Part shown: in pieces, positions 11,180-22,559 of the stretch
How positions within the stretch are numbered: the first letter of the stretch is position 1
Layout: every line of letters begins with the position of its first letter
DNA from: Eurosta solidaginis
Taxonomy: Eukaryota > Arthropoda > Insecta > Diptera > Tephritidae
Direction of reading: 5' to 3'
Length of the DNA: 64,000 bases
Assembly (NCBI RefSeq): GCF_040869045.1
Contig: NC_090319.1
Span: 267,112,897 to 267,176,896 of the forward strand
Translations under genes and position numbers: made by a program
The notes under the pieces: model-generated
Seen by the model: only the letters and a program-made list of their open reading frames with translations
The model's database searches: none
Told to the model about the DNA's origin: nothing

Positions 11180-12410
11180 CTTAGCTTTCCTTACTTGTTA
11201 TATATATAGATTTTTATTTTTCACACTTCAATATAATATTAAAACGAAATGCAGATTTTCGTTGATTTTGAAATTCGGCTTAAAAATTGTACATGGAACA
11301 ACTAAAGACTCTCCTGAATTAAAAAAATGTCATAGTACTTCTAACTAGCGGGCCCCGCAACAATATTGTGACACGTGTTTTTTTTATATATTAAGATATA
11401 TATATATATATATTTGTACACTTTGTATAAGCAAAACTAGATGAAAACTGCAAAAAGTCCTTGTGCCAACAGTTTTTTCCGTGAGTGTATATTTATGGCT
11501 AACATAAATCTTAATTAATACTTTCGCTGATTCGTCCACTGATAAGATGAATAAGCAAAAAAAATCAATAAACGGCAATGCTGCTTAATAGATTTTTGTT
11601 GCATTTGCAAGTAGGCGTTTTCTACAATTGATGCAATAACGCACTTCTGCGGCATAAATTGCAGATCATTTAACTGACAATACGATGCAAATAATATATA
11701 TATATATATATATATTGATTGAAATTTTTTTCGTTTTCATATTTCCAAATTTCTATATCCGACTAAGTGTGCTTGTTGCAAATGCCATCACTAATCAACT
11801 AATCGCATGTCAGTGCCACAAGAAATCGCTAAGTTAAAGCAATGCCGTAAACCAGATGTGCGGCCAAATCAAATGACGATCTATTGGCGGCTGGCAGGTG
11901 GTAAAAGTGACTACATATGCACATGTAAATGGTGGTTTAACATAAATGCAATTACGTACATACATATGCATGGAAGCATAAAATCATACGCATGTATATT
12001 AGGCATTAGAAATGTGGGTAACTGCAAAAAAAAAAAAGTTTGGCGGTTGTAATCGATTCGATTAATGATGAACTGTCAAAGTGATTTGCGTAAATTTGTT
12101 TGCTTAATTTTTTATGGTTTTTTATTATTATAGTTGTTGTTTTAGTTTTGGCAACTCAATTCATTGAACCAAGTGTAAAGCTGATGGTTTGGATATCAGC
12201 CGCCTTTCTAATTCTTTTTTTAAGCGCATTTTAGATGTTCTTGATTAAGCAAATCAAATAGTTTTTAATTATATGCGTGGTTCATATTGACATGAATTTC
12301 GGAATGCTGCTACTCTTCAAAAAACATATTCGTAGATTCTCCAATTCAAATCACTTTTTAGCTAAACAGTAAACTTTGGTAGAAAGGGCCGACACAAAGC
12401 CAGCGGTCAT
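11180..12410. other. AT-rich stretch with (TA)n runs
   Basis: (TA)n at 11396-11412 and 11696-11715. Otherwise no recognised gene or element; short frames carry no motif. Confidence 0.5.
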
Positions 12411-12414
12411 AATA

Positions 12415-13260
12415 TTGTTGTTGTAGCACTGCGTTGCTTTATCCAATAGGTGCGATCACACACACATTGTCATTAATATCCTCTAAAGAAAGTCCAAGGA
12501 AATGTGCAGTTTCAACAGGGGTGGACCAGAGAGAGAGGAGTTTTAGAGACGTTGGCTCCAACAGTATCCAGATTGAAATTGAATTAGATTGGCACGCGTA
12601 TCTCTCAAGTTAAGTTGCTTTCCCCTTCTGCGATTCCCGGCGTAGAGGTCCGAAGCCTTTTTGTGAATATCACTGAGTGTTCTTCTTCTACAAACGGCTT
12701 AGTTCTTAGTTTCCGTATTTCCTAATAATGCTTGCGGAAAATACTTTTTAAGTTCCTGGGAGACGGGGCCTCTTCAATCAGATATCTAGATATCTGTAGG
12801 GATGCCCAGGTTTCTGGGTAATGAACAGAAGTATTTTTTCAGCGTTTCATTTCACCCCCTAATGGGGAGTACTCTCGCCTCATTGTGTAGATGGTGTTCT
12901 GGGGACATTAGGACTGCCCAGAATGCCACAGATCGGGGTGCGCTGATAGTATCAACTGCGTAGCAGGTGACAGGAGAGATGGAGATGTTAATAATTTCAG
13001 ATATGCCCTGATGTTCCAAGACACTATCCGCACGGCCGATGTCGGAATCGGATAGATTATATTTTATAAATATTTCCGATCGATAAACTTGTTTTATTTG
13101 CACCACAACTGACTAGGTCCATGAAAAAATGCATAGCTAGTTTACATTTCACTGAGTGGTGATAAATGCGATTTACATCGTCCCCAGAGCGGGTCTGTAA
13201 AGAAGATCTTGCCGTGAGTTTAGTCTCTTTGATCGCAATGCGGATGTTGTTCCGCTTCAT
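12415..13260 (-). pseudogene. Internally deleted Jockey-type LINE (endonuclease start joined to C-terminus)
   Basis: Minus strand. The frame at 13260-13057 opens with IKETKLTARSSLQTRSG, the conserved N-terminal endonuclease block (ETK contains the catalytic Glu). The overlapping frame continues with DSVLEHQGISEI and ISPVTC, still endonuclease. Near 12925 it switches abruptly to MSPEHHLHNEARVLPIRG, which in relatives lies beyond the RT palm. The rest of the endonuclease and the whole RT catalytic core are therefore missing. The 3' part shares the C-terminal LETA-FLGL-LEDI block (about 12510-12455) and ends in CAA repeats at 12415. This is a deletion derivative, dead on its own. Confidence 0.75.
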
Positions 13261-13279
13261 AAAACGGACTACATTAAAC

Positions 13280-14170
13280 TGTAAAGAAATGTTGGGAAAA
13301 CTTACAAGTAACTAATTCGCCTAAAAATTTTGTCAATACCAAAGTCTTGCAAAGTAATCAAAGTCAAGATTATTCCAAAGGCCGGCAAGAGCTTTCGCGT
13401 GTTACGTTAAAACTTCAAAGTGATCGGTATATCGCCGTTCTTTTTGAATGTCTTAGTGTCTTCATCATTAACTGGCGCTTGGCCGCCTTATTGATTTTGC
13501 AGTGTCTTCATTCGAGCTATCCTTATTTCTTATTTGCTGATGCGAATTGGGAGAACCGAGAGGAGCCACGTCACCCCTCTCCTGCCTCTCACAACTCAGT
13601 GGAAATCTTCTCCATCATATGTCACTCAATGAGACTGTCAGTTGAAATCCTTTCTTTGCCGACGCTAACGAAACTTTGAAATTTTATTTGTTGCTCTATC
13701 TCCTGGATAAATCTCACACAACATACCATTTTATTAGCTTCGATTATCGTCATCTGGCAGGACCATAAAACTGCCAGGATCTGTACGTACCGAACAGTAT
13801 ACATTGAGCATCGCAGCATGCTTAGTGTAAAGGCAGGTCAATGAAAATTCAATTCAAATGCAAAGGAAATACAAAAATACAAGGATATCGGAGGGCTATT
13901 GAACTAAGTCTTGCCTCAGACCATGAACAGGCGATTAGTGGATTTAAGGCTCAAGGGGCTCCAGTCGAATACATCAACGCAACTTATATTTTGTTCGTGA
14001 TATATAGGCCTTTTGTGTATCCATTGTGGAAAAACATTGATTTTTTTTGTACGTACTGAGGGCCACAAAACTGAATACAAAATAACTGCGAATTTCAGAA
14101 ATTTCTATCGGTGTATGACTATTGAAATTAAACTTGGTGATTTTTGTATGTCATTTTTTTCATGTTTTTA
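13280..14170. other. Non-coding stretch, no secure feature
   Basis: TCATCATTAACTGGCGCTTGG (13465-13485) recalls sequence seen in 3' parts of tephritid LINEs, but I could not trace it further. Two short frames (13347-13679, 13841-14059) have no domain. Confidence 0.35.
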
Positions 14171-14176
14171 TTTTAT

Positions 14177-15400
14177 GTTGTTGGTGTTGTGTTAAAAGAG
14201 CTTCGCTTCATTTAATGGGTGCGACCACACACAAATTTTCATCAAAGCCCTCTAACGGAAGTCCAAAGTCTAAAGAAACTAGCGTTTCTAACAAGAGTAG
14301 ACCATATGGATGTTACTCTTAGAGACGTAGGTTTCACATTACAATTGAAAAGATGGTTGGTGTCATGTGGGAACACACTCTATTCAGGACATGTATTACG
14401 TATATCGGACCAGGGTGACTAGTATCTCCCTTGGCAATCTGCTCTCTTCTTATAAACCATGCGACCTAGAAAACTTGTTTACATATTCTGTATGGATCTT
14501 CCTTAGGGCTTCCTTATGCTTGTTTGAATCAAATGAATGTGTCCGGTTCTAATTATAGTGCTTACGGAGATGCTTCCTTATCCCATTTAGAGGTGCGGCT
14601 AGATCAAGCAGTTGTTTGATAGGGTGTCCCGATTTGTGACAGTCTGTTCAACAATTCGTTTGTTCATCATTTTGTTATGCTCCTTAATGTTGAGCTCCTT
14701 TGCCGTACTATTTAGATGATGTTCATTGGTCATAAGAAGACATCCCGTGGCAGTTCTGAGTGCAGTAGTTTGGCAGGCGTACAGCCTTTTCAGTGTGTTT
14801 TTGGAACCAGGTGACCAGACTGTAACGCGTAGCATATGAGCGTCCGATCAATTGCTTTGTACGTGGTTTTTCGTCATATCTTTAAGTGCTGATTCAATAA
14901 AAATCAGAATTTTGTTGCGGCATTGTACTTTGGAAGCAATTTCGGTGGTATGCGCCCTGAAAGTGAGAGTGTTATCGACCGTTACTTTTAGATGTTTGGG
15001 TGACTGACAGTTGGTAATGTAACACCATCACTTAGAAAGTCCAATTTCTTTTTCATATATTGCTTCCACATCGTAAATGATAACCGTGATAATGAATAGC
15101 CGAAAACGAAACCAGAAACTAGAGAGAGAACCTAGAAACTAACTCGTTTAGTGGAGGGTCAGATCCTGTTGCCATTATCGTGCAGTCGTCAGCGTTGGAA
15201 ATGATATCAACTCCTTCTTGACGGGAAGGGAGTTTTGATAGGTAGAAATTAAATAGAATAGGGGTTAGAACATCACGCTGTGGCAACCCCTGTTTATTTC
15301 TTTCGTTTCGTTTTTGAAGTTTCGCTCCTAAATTTAACAGATGCTTTCCGACCATTGAGATAAAGTGTCGCGAGCACCGTGCTATGAAGGGGTTTCCTCT
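14177..15400 (-). pseudogene. Degenerate Jockey-type LINE ORF2 (RT palm to CAA-like tail)
   Basis: Minus strand. The frame 15355-15119 reads NKQGLPQRDVLTPILFNFYL, the RT motif normally GVPQG-VLSP-LFN. It is followed by NADDCTIMATG (15196-15160), where the catalytic FADD/YADD has N at the first place but keeps both Asp. A gap of about 280 nt without a clear frame follows. Then 14835-14599 reads ACQTTALRTATGCLLM and ELNIKEHNKM, the same post-palm block as at 8.5 and 12.9 kb. The C-terminal block and a degraded TTG/CAA end lie at 14300-14177. Frame breaks and stops make it dead. It is the only Jockey copy in the window that retains the palm. Confidence 0.78.
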
Positions 15401-15479
15401 GGTTCACTCCAAAATTTATCTAGGTGTTTATGGCATTTGGCGCGATGTTAGTGTTAGGCATTTTGCGAAAGCTGTGCTA

Positions 15480-17210
15480 ATAGGTGACTAAGCGAAGATT
15501 CTTTTATTTTTCGCGTCCCAATGCACGTGTGTGGTACAAAGCTCTAACCTCTTCGTCGTTCATACATCCTGCACAGTATGCGAGTACATACAAATCATAT
15601 CTGCGTCATCCTTTATTACAATTCGTTCAACGGACACTGCAACCTTCTTTTATATATAAGCGTTCGAACTACAATACGATGCTTGTAATCCCATATACTG
15701 TGAAAAAAGTGTCTTTAATGTAATAATAAAAATCTTGATTACTTAAATCATACTAAGTAGTTAATGAGTTTGTCAAGTTCTCAAAAAAGTTATTTTTTTT
15801 TCTTTTTTATATCAAATGCACCAGCAACAAAAACTTTCTTTTGTTTACGTGCCGTTTTGACATAAATAGGCACTCACAAAAGATGTATATATAATACAGA
15901 AACTGAACTAGAAAAGTAACAAAACAAAACTCTTCACATAAAGAAACAGAGAATATACTTCTATATACAGTTAAAAATTAGCTGATATGAATCTGAGAAA
16001 AAAAAAATATTCTCAAACACAAATCATTCACTGAAAGTGGACACGCGCTGTAGGCGATCTCATTATCTACTAACCGCCAAAATTCACATAAAAATTCCAA
16101 CAAATTTTTTTATGTCAACAAGCAGTTAAGTAGGTTAAACATCAATTCGCGTTCGCGGCTCGACACGCATGCGCAGGTGGATAGCAGCCGTCATACGTAC
16201 GCGCACATACAACAATAGCAATAAAACAAAAGCAACAAAAATTGTGTGCTTGCATTATTTTTTGTGCTGCTTTGGGTAGTCACTTCAATTTCAACAAAAG
16301 AAGAACGCGCGCATTGGCAACGCAATCAATTAAGGTTAATACGCCGCCATTTCCCTAATAATAATGAAACCAAAAGAAAAATCAAGAACGAATTACTATT
16401 AAGGACACGACGTTTTTGTGTTTGTATGTATGTTTATAACTTAGAATGTAGAAAAAGCAGACGACAACAACGTCCAAAGCTGTCAAACGCGCACTAACTG
16501 GACAAGTGATTGACTGAACGGCATGAAGAGAAATGGCTAGCGGCACGTCTTTTGGCTAAAATGCCAAGCTATTTTTCATATGTAAGCAAGTATCTTTGCT
16601 CATACATACGCTAAGCATTTCATGTGCGTGTGTTCTTTTTTCTTATTTTTAAGAATTTGTTTGCAACAGGTGGATTGTCAGTGTGAGTCTTATCGACTTA
16701 GCAAGTATTAATGTCTCGCACAAAAAAATTCGGCATTTTTTAAGTTTACTTTAAATATTCCATATAAGTATGCATTTAAGATTGTGTACTCGTTTAGCAA
16801 CAGTGACCATATGCAATGTCTGTCAGTACATTTATGGTAAATCTTGATAACATTATGGAAATTAATTTATTTCACTTAATTTTTATATCTAATTAATATA
16901 TCAAATATTTTTAAAAATTTTCTGAAATTTTTTTAAGTTTCGCTAGCTAAAGGTTTATTTTTTAAATTATTCTCTTCATACCCATGCCATCAGATTGCTT
17001 TTTAGCGATTCAGAACGAACCATTTGCTTTCTCTAATAAAAATAAGTAGCAGTAAAATATTCACTATCCCAATCTTTGCAAGACAATCGAAAAACCTTGC
17101 ACCCAGTAATCTGAGTTATCTTGTTTGCAGTTTTTGTTGTTCTTGTAGCGATAAAGACACTCTTCAAAGGTTTTGCAGAGTGTTGTTGATATTTATGGTC
17201 CTTTACTGGA
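15480..17210. other. AT-rich non-coding stretch, no recognised gene
   Basis: The frame at 16246-16497 looks like a signal peptide plus a basic tail but would start at GTG, so I do not call it. No repeat shared with the rest of the window was seen. Confidence 0.4.
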
Positions 17211-17215
17211 TACAG

Positions 17216-17487
17216 ATGGGATATTCCATCCCATTTCGACGAATTTTGAACCCGACCCCTTTAGAATTGGCAGAAAGTTTACCTTCTTTTTCTAGCTTAC
17301 GAAAGACGTTTTTCAGAATTTTTTCAAATTTTTTCATCCAACTCAAAAAAAGTTATGAATTTTTAAAAAAACATCGTTTTGTATGCTATAACATTTTCAA
17401 AAATTGACCGTTTGGGATCTTTTTTTTTAATTTGTTTTTAAATGTACTTTTCGGAAAAAATACAAAAAAATTTTTAAAGTTTTTTTT
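17216..17487 (+). repeat. Long inverted repeat, left arm
   Basis: Reads GAACCCGACCCCTTTAGAA, then AGCTTACGAAAGAC, CATCCAACTCAAAAAAAG, TTGACCGTTTGGGATC and GTACTTTTCGGAAAAAATAC in order. The same blocks occur reverse-complemented in 17621-17899. The arms share most of their length with scattered mismatches and small indels; the loop is about 133 bp. There is no coding capacity beyond a coincidental frame (NPTPLELAES) that appears in both arms. Confidence 0.9.
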
Positions 17488-17620
17488 CAATGAAAAAAAA
17501 AAAAAATCGGCCCACTCTGGGATTAGTGGGGATGATTGCAGAATTGATTGAAGTTTTTTATGAGAAAAAAAAAAAAAATGACGAAATCGAAAAATCTCGA
17601 AAAACTGAAAATTTACAAAC

Positions 17621-17899
17621 AAAAAAACTCTAAAAATTTTTTTGTATTTTTTCCGAAAAGTACATTTAAAAATAAATTTAAAAAAAAGATCCCAAACGGT
17701 CAATTTTTGAAAAAGTTATAGCATTTTGAAAGCAAAAACGGTGTTTTTTTAAAAATTCATAACTTTTTTTGAGTTGGATGAAAAAATTTGAACAAATTCT
17801 GAAAAAGGTCTTTCGTAAGCTAGAAAAGGAAGAAAAACTTTCAGCTAATTCTAAAGGGGTCGGGTTCAAAATTTGTCGAAATAGGATTGAATACCCCAT
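17621..17899 (-). repeat. Long inverted repeat, right arm
   Basis: Reverse complement of 17216-17487. Together they would fold as a hairpin of roughly 275 bp stem with a 133-nt A-rich loop. The structure suits a foldback/MITE or, if transcribed, a hairpin RNA locus. Confidence 0.9.
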
Positions 17900-17959
17900 A
17901 TATACCCAACCCTCCCGGTAACAAGCACCATTAAGGTATTAGCCCGACTATCTCGGGAA

Positions 17960-18240
17960 CGATTTTATATGACCACATTGAACTTTCTAGGCCATCCCTC
18001 CCTCCAACCCCTAGTTCCATGGAACTTTGGGTCACTAGAGCCTCCGCTGCTAAAGAGTGAGGACTCACCACGGGCAGGTGAGATTGACAATTGGGTTGAA
18101 GAAGTTATAAATTGCGTTGGAAACCTCTTGAAAGCATTGCGCTATACAACTCTTGAATCATTTGGGTATTTTAGTCGTCCCTTACGACATTCATAGCTAC
18201 CGCTAATATATTCTGAGCCCATTTAACTGCTGGCGGTATG
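17960..18240 (+). repeat. Dispersed repeat, relative of 2345-2490
   Basis: Contains TGACAATTGGGTTGAAG, TTGGGTATTTTAGTCG and CCCTTACGACATTCATA in the order typical of a widespread insect repeat (from memory). Only the central part matches the copy at 2.4 kb. Confidence 0.5.
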
Positions 18241-18244
18241 AGCC

Positions 18245-18345
18245 ATTTTGTTAGCTTTTGTCTTGAACATCGGCAGAGATAGTGATCAACCGACTCTCTT
18301 CCTCCTCATTCTGGTGGTTTCTGCCAGTGCCAGCGAGGTGAACGA
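18245..18345 (-). pseudogene. Possible LINE C-terminal fragment
   Basis: On the minus strand the sequence gives NEEEESRLITISADVQ-like frames. It shares CTTGAACATCGGCAGAGA-type sequence with 23585-23650. The acidic run followed by a His/Cys-like block resembles the C-terminal zinc-knuckle region of LOA-type ORF2, but the cysteines fall in different frames. Weak call, supported mainly by recurrence. Confidence 0.4.
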
Positions 18346-18959
18346 ACGCAGGGTGCCATATTTCTTATGAATTTGTTAGGTAAGTTCACTTAACCTAAGT
18401 TGAATAGCGCTGAAGATACAGCTAAAAGAGAGCTATGTAATTAATAGATTTAACTAAGTAAAAAGCGATATTATATTTCAAATTATGGAAGGATGAACAA
18501 AAAGTTGTTGCTAAGATCGTTAAGGAAAACTTAACCAGTTGTATTGGCCTACAAAGATAAAAATATGTTATTTCACAAAAGAATTATTAGCTATGGCGCG
18601 TGAAATTTCTAAAACTGTGAGTCGTAGCATAGCCTCATTAAGGTTCAGTTGGTCTTAGTTATGACTATCAATAGAAATTTGACGCGTCCAACGCTTTTGA
18701 CTAGTAACAAGGAACTACCTAATTATTTTCTAGCTTTTATTATTATTATTACTTATTGTAAGTATTGTTTTCAATAAAACCGTTTAACTTAAAATTTCTT
18801 TTAAATTATTTTATTATCAAGTTTTTAATCTTTATTTAATTGCCTTTTATTTCTCATTCTATTTAGTTCATTTAGTGACTAATTTTTACAAGGACTCTTT
18901 CCTGACAATTTGTTACAATCTAAGTCCTCAATACATAATCCTTCCAAAGGCTTTACTCG

Positions 18960-19440
18960 ACTCAGCGCCACGCATGCTTGTCCCTCCTCGAAATCAAAAG
19001 TATTTTGTTGTCACTTCTTCCGGACTGTATGTAATATTTGTTCCAAATATGAGCCAAATCGGACCACAAATACGAGTGTTTTTAATATCTCGATCCTTGC
19101 AACAACTATTGGGATTTTTTTTTTCATAAAGCGATTTCTATTTCTGTATGTAATATGTTTTCAACTATGAGCCAAATAGGACAACATATACGATTTTTTT
19201 TTAATATATCGATCCTTGCGCCATCTGGCGAAGATTTTTTTCGTATGTCGCTTTCTATTCATTTGTGTAATATGTGTTCGAAATATGAGCCTAATCGGAG
19301 CATAAATAGGATTGTTTTGAATATCTCTATACCTGCGCCATCTAGCGGCGAGTTTTTCAAATATGAGCCAAATTGGACCACAAATACAATTTATTGAAGT
19401 ATTTCGATTCATGCGCCACCTATCGGAGTTATTTTTCATA
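18960..19440 (+). repeat. 118-bp tandem repeat array, four units
   Basis: TATGAGCC occurs at 19048, 19166, 19284 and 19362, giving spacings of 118, 118 and 78; the last interval carries a deletion. Each full unit has GAGCCAAATCGGACCAC, an ATATCTCGATCCTTGCG-like block and GCGCCATCTGGCG/GCGCCATCTAGCG (19218, 19335). Frames in both strands are by-products of the repeat. Confidence 0.85.
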
Positions 19441-22400
19441 TTATTTCATTGTCATTTCGTAAAAAACGGCCGGCCGCTACACAGAGTCAAGCTAAATAAA
19501 ACCGGTTAAAAAGTTGTCCATATTTTAAGCTCTACCCTAACTTGAAATTTGTTCTGCTTTTTATATATAATTGACATTTTTTACTCGCATTTGTATGCCC
19601 ATCTACATGGTTTTGTACATATAAAATACTTTCTTTCTAAAAATGTGTTTATGTATATTTGACACCAATTGAATTCAAGCGAAAAAAATTATCGCGTATG
19701 CGCGTACGCCCTGCATTTATTATTTTGCTTTTACAATTCAGATTGTTGACTTATTTCGCGTTTCTTTCTTATTTACACATTTGAATTATTCAAGGTGATT
19801 TGGTGGTCTATAAATATTTTTATTAACATGCTAATGAATTTAGTGATCATCATATATATTATTTATAATTGCAGTTTTTATGTACGAGTCACTTTTTCGC
19901 TCTTTTTTGGAATCCAAATCTATAAATAAAGTTTTGGTTGTAAAGATGAAGATTCGGGTTATTAGCGAGCTTTGGGCAATTTGGTCGTAGTGTTTTTGTA
20001 TAGCTATATTTTATTAAAATAATTTGTTAAAACTAAACGATTGTGAGCACACAAAGAAATGTATTTGTACTATGGCACCATTGTGAATATTATCGGCAGT
20101 TTCTATTGTACGCTAGATGGCATCGCAAGATGTAAGTTTTAATTTATTGGCGACAGTTGTTAGTATGCGCTAGATGGCAGCGCAAGCTGTAAGTAAATAG
20201 AACAAATGATTTATGTTGATATTTGATAAGATACTTTTATATTGGTTGCGCCAGATACGCACGGGTCAGGCTCGTTAAAATAAATTTGTTAATTCATTAC
20301 AGAAATATCTTGATACATAATCCGGCCCACAATGAAATAAAATTTCTTAAGCTTTTTAGGGAAATAAATATTTTTTACCCAGTTCTCTAAACAATAGAGG
20401 CCCCATTCGGATAACCTTATATCTAGTTTTTCACTAGAATGACACCAAAAGAGAGAAAAAAGAGCGCCTCATCCGAAAAAAAAATCGCCTTTCATTCGAC
20501 TGAACAGATATATAGTAATAAATAAAACTGTTATTCAAAATTTGTTAAAATTATAATTATGGACATATAAGAAAAAAAGGGTTGACTTTATGACCATTTC
20601 TGAAAAGCAGGATGGTCATAATATTAGTAGTGTTAAAATTGTAACCATTTGAAATTTTAATTGACTGTGTGGCCATTTGAAGTGGGCATAAGGCCACTTG
20701 AAGTTAGGTTGCTTCACAAACACAACCCGGGGTAGTATAATGAAGTTAATTTTGAATGGTATTTTATAACATTTGAGGAATTTTTTAAGACCATTTTGAG
20801 GATGTGTACTTGTGTAATGCTTCAGTACTATCGCCAGCATTTTTGATATTATTTTTGGGATAATTCCAAGACAGTTTCTGGATATACAACGAATTTTCTC
20901 CGAATTATGATAGCAAAAGTTCTGCACTGCATCGGTATGTATTCGTTACAGTTCGGGGATTACTCGAGATTTTTATTTTTGGTATCATTTAAGACTATTT
21001 CTTGAAAATTTGAGGATTGTTATCGTGATCATTTTGGAATATTAAGGGATCACGTTAGGATTGTATACGATCACGTCAATCTCAATACCACCAAATATGG
21101 TGAAAATGTTGTTATTGTATCGTGGAAGCGAATGAGATATGGATGGATTGAATGCTACAGGCTTTCGAAAATTTTCTGGTTTTCCTGTCAATTCTTTTTG
21201 AATAAATATTAAGATTGTTTAGTTTCAATGTACTAAACAAGTTAGGATGATTCTTGCATCATTTTTTCCAAACTTAAAAAAAAAAATATTATCAACTGTT
21301 GCATACATTTTTTTAATCTTTTTAAAATTTTTAAATATTTTTGTGCTTGAAGATTTACATTGCCCTACGAAGTGGTCACGAACATCATGATCTATGTGTA
21401 TGTTTTCTGTAGGGGAATAATATGGCTTTAATGCGAACAACATCAAAATCGGCCCGTAATCCAAAAATTTGAAAAATTTAAAAAAGTTTTAAAAAGTAAC
21501 TGCAAAAATCTATAAACATTTTTTGTATATTTTATTTTTGAAAAATTTGGAAAACATCTGCAGAATCATCTCAACTTTGTGAAAAGCCCAATTTTGATAA
21601 TTTTGGAACTATTTCAGAATTATTTCGTATTTTTCACTTAATGGTTTCGGAGGCATTTCTGGACTGTTTCGTGGTTGATTTTAGATATTAAACCGATGCA
21701 AGATGAAACTCGAAATACTTTAAATATAATTCTACCAAAAATTAAGTCTCCTTTCATTTCTTAAACTTTTTTCCGCAGATTAATGATTTTACGCAACTAC
21801 TTGAAGAGAAAACCTTCCAGCATTTTGATCCAAAGAATAAATGACTTATAAAATGTATGAATGAATGAAATGAAGTGAAATTAATTTCAATTGAAAGATC
21901 GAAAATTGTGTTGTCCATTATTATTAATTGTTTTGATGCGATATATTTGTTGTTGCTTTTGCTGTTTTTACTTTTTTGTTGCAGTTCAAAGCGCTAAGGC
22001 AAGTGTATGTTCGATGTTATTGCAGCACAAAAACATTTGTATGTGTGCGTTGGTGTAACTCAGTTAACGCTGTATGGCGTTATTATCATCAACATCAATG
22101 AAAATGAGTCAAAATGACGACGTCGGCAGCACCATCAATAGTGAGATTAGCAAAAAAAAAAGTTAAAGACTTAAGAAAATATGTACAAAACAAAAAAGAA
22201 AAAATTTTCTAATTCAATAAAAATGTACTGCCGTTTTCCACCACATAAGCTTACAAATCACCAACCATCAATATAATGGTATGCAGCATTTTTAGTCGAG
22301 CTCATCTCATACCATCACTATGCCATTTTTTGTGTCATCTACAAAAAGTTTGGAAAGCAGTCGAACTTGTTTTATACCTTTCATTAACAAAAAGTTATAT

Positions 22401-22555
22401 AAACAATTTTGTCCGATATTTCTAGTGGCGCCAAAAAAGAGAGATAGATCTACTTATAAGTACAACGAAGTTATAGGGATGATGAGCTATTGTTTAGGAT
22501 GATATGGCGCCCGTTTATCTGTTAGTTGGGACTCATTGTTTTCTTCACATTTTAG
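19441..22555. other. AT-rich non-coding DNA, with diverged repeat traces
   Basis: A 57-bp diverged tandem pair is at 20094-20190. GACCATTTGAAATT..GGCCATTTGAAG at 20645-20680 recalls the 121-bp satellite at 55.7 kb. At 20820-21000 and 21580-21680 are phrases such as GGGATAATTCCAAGACAG and GGAACTATTTCAGAATTATTTC, inverted relatives of the 22.6-23.5 kb repeat. No gene is recognised. Confidence 0.45.
20094..20190 (+). repeat. 57-bp diverged tandem duplication with CGCTAGATGGC
   Basis: CGCTAGATGGCATCGCAAG at 20111 and CGCTAGATGGCAGCGCAAG at 20168, 57 bp apart. The preceding bases (GGCAGTTTCTATTGTA and GCGACAGTTGTTAGTATG) are also related. Confidence 0.7.
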
Positions 22556-22559
22556 AGAT

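Noticed and set aside
16246..16497. 83-codon frame with a signal-peptide-like start (LALFFVLLWVVTS)
   Set aside because: It would begin at GTG with no upstream ATG in frame; hydrophobic start is explained by T-rich sequence and no homologue is recognised.
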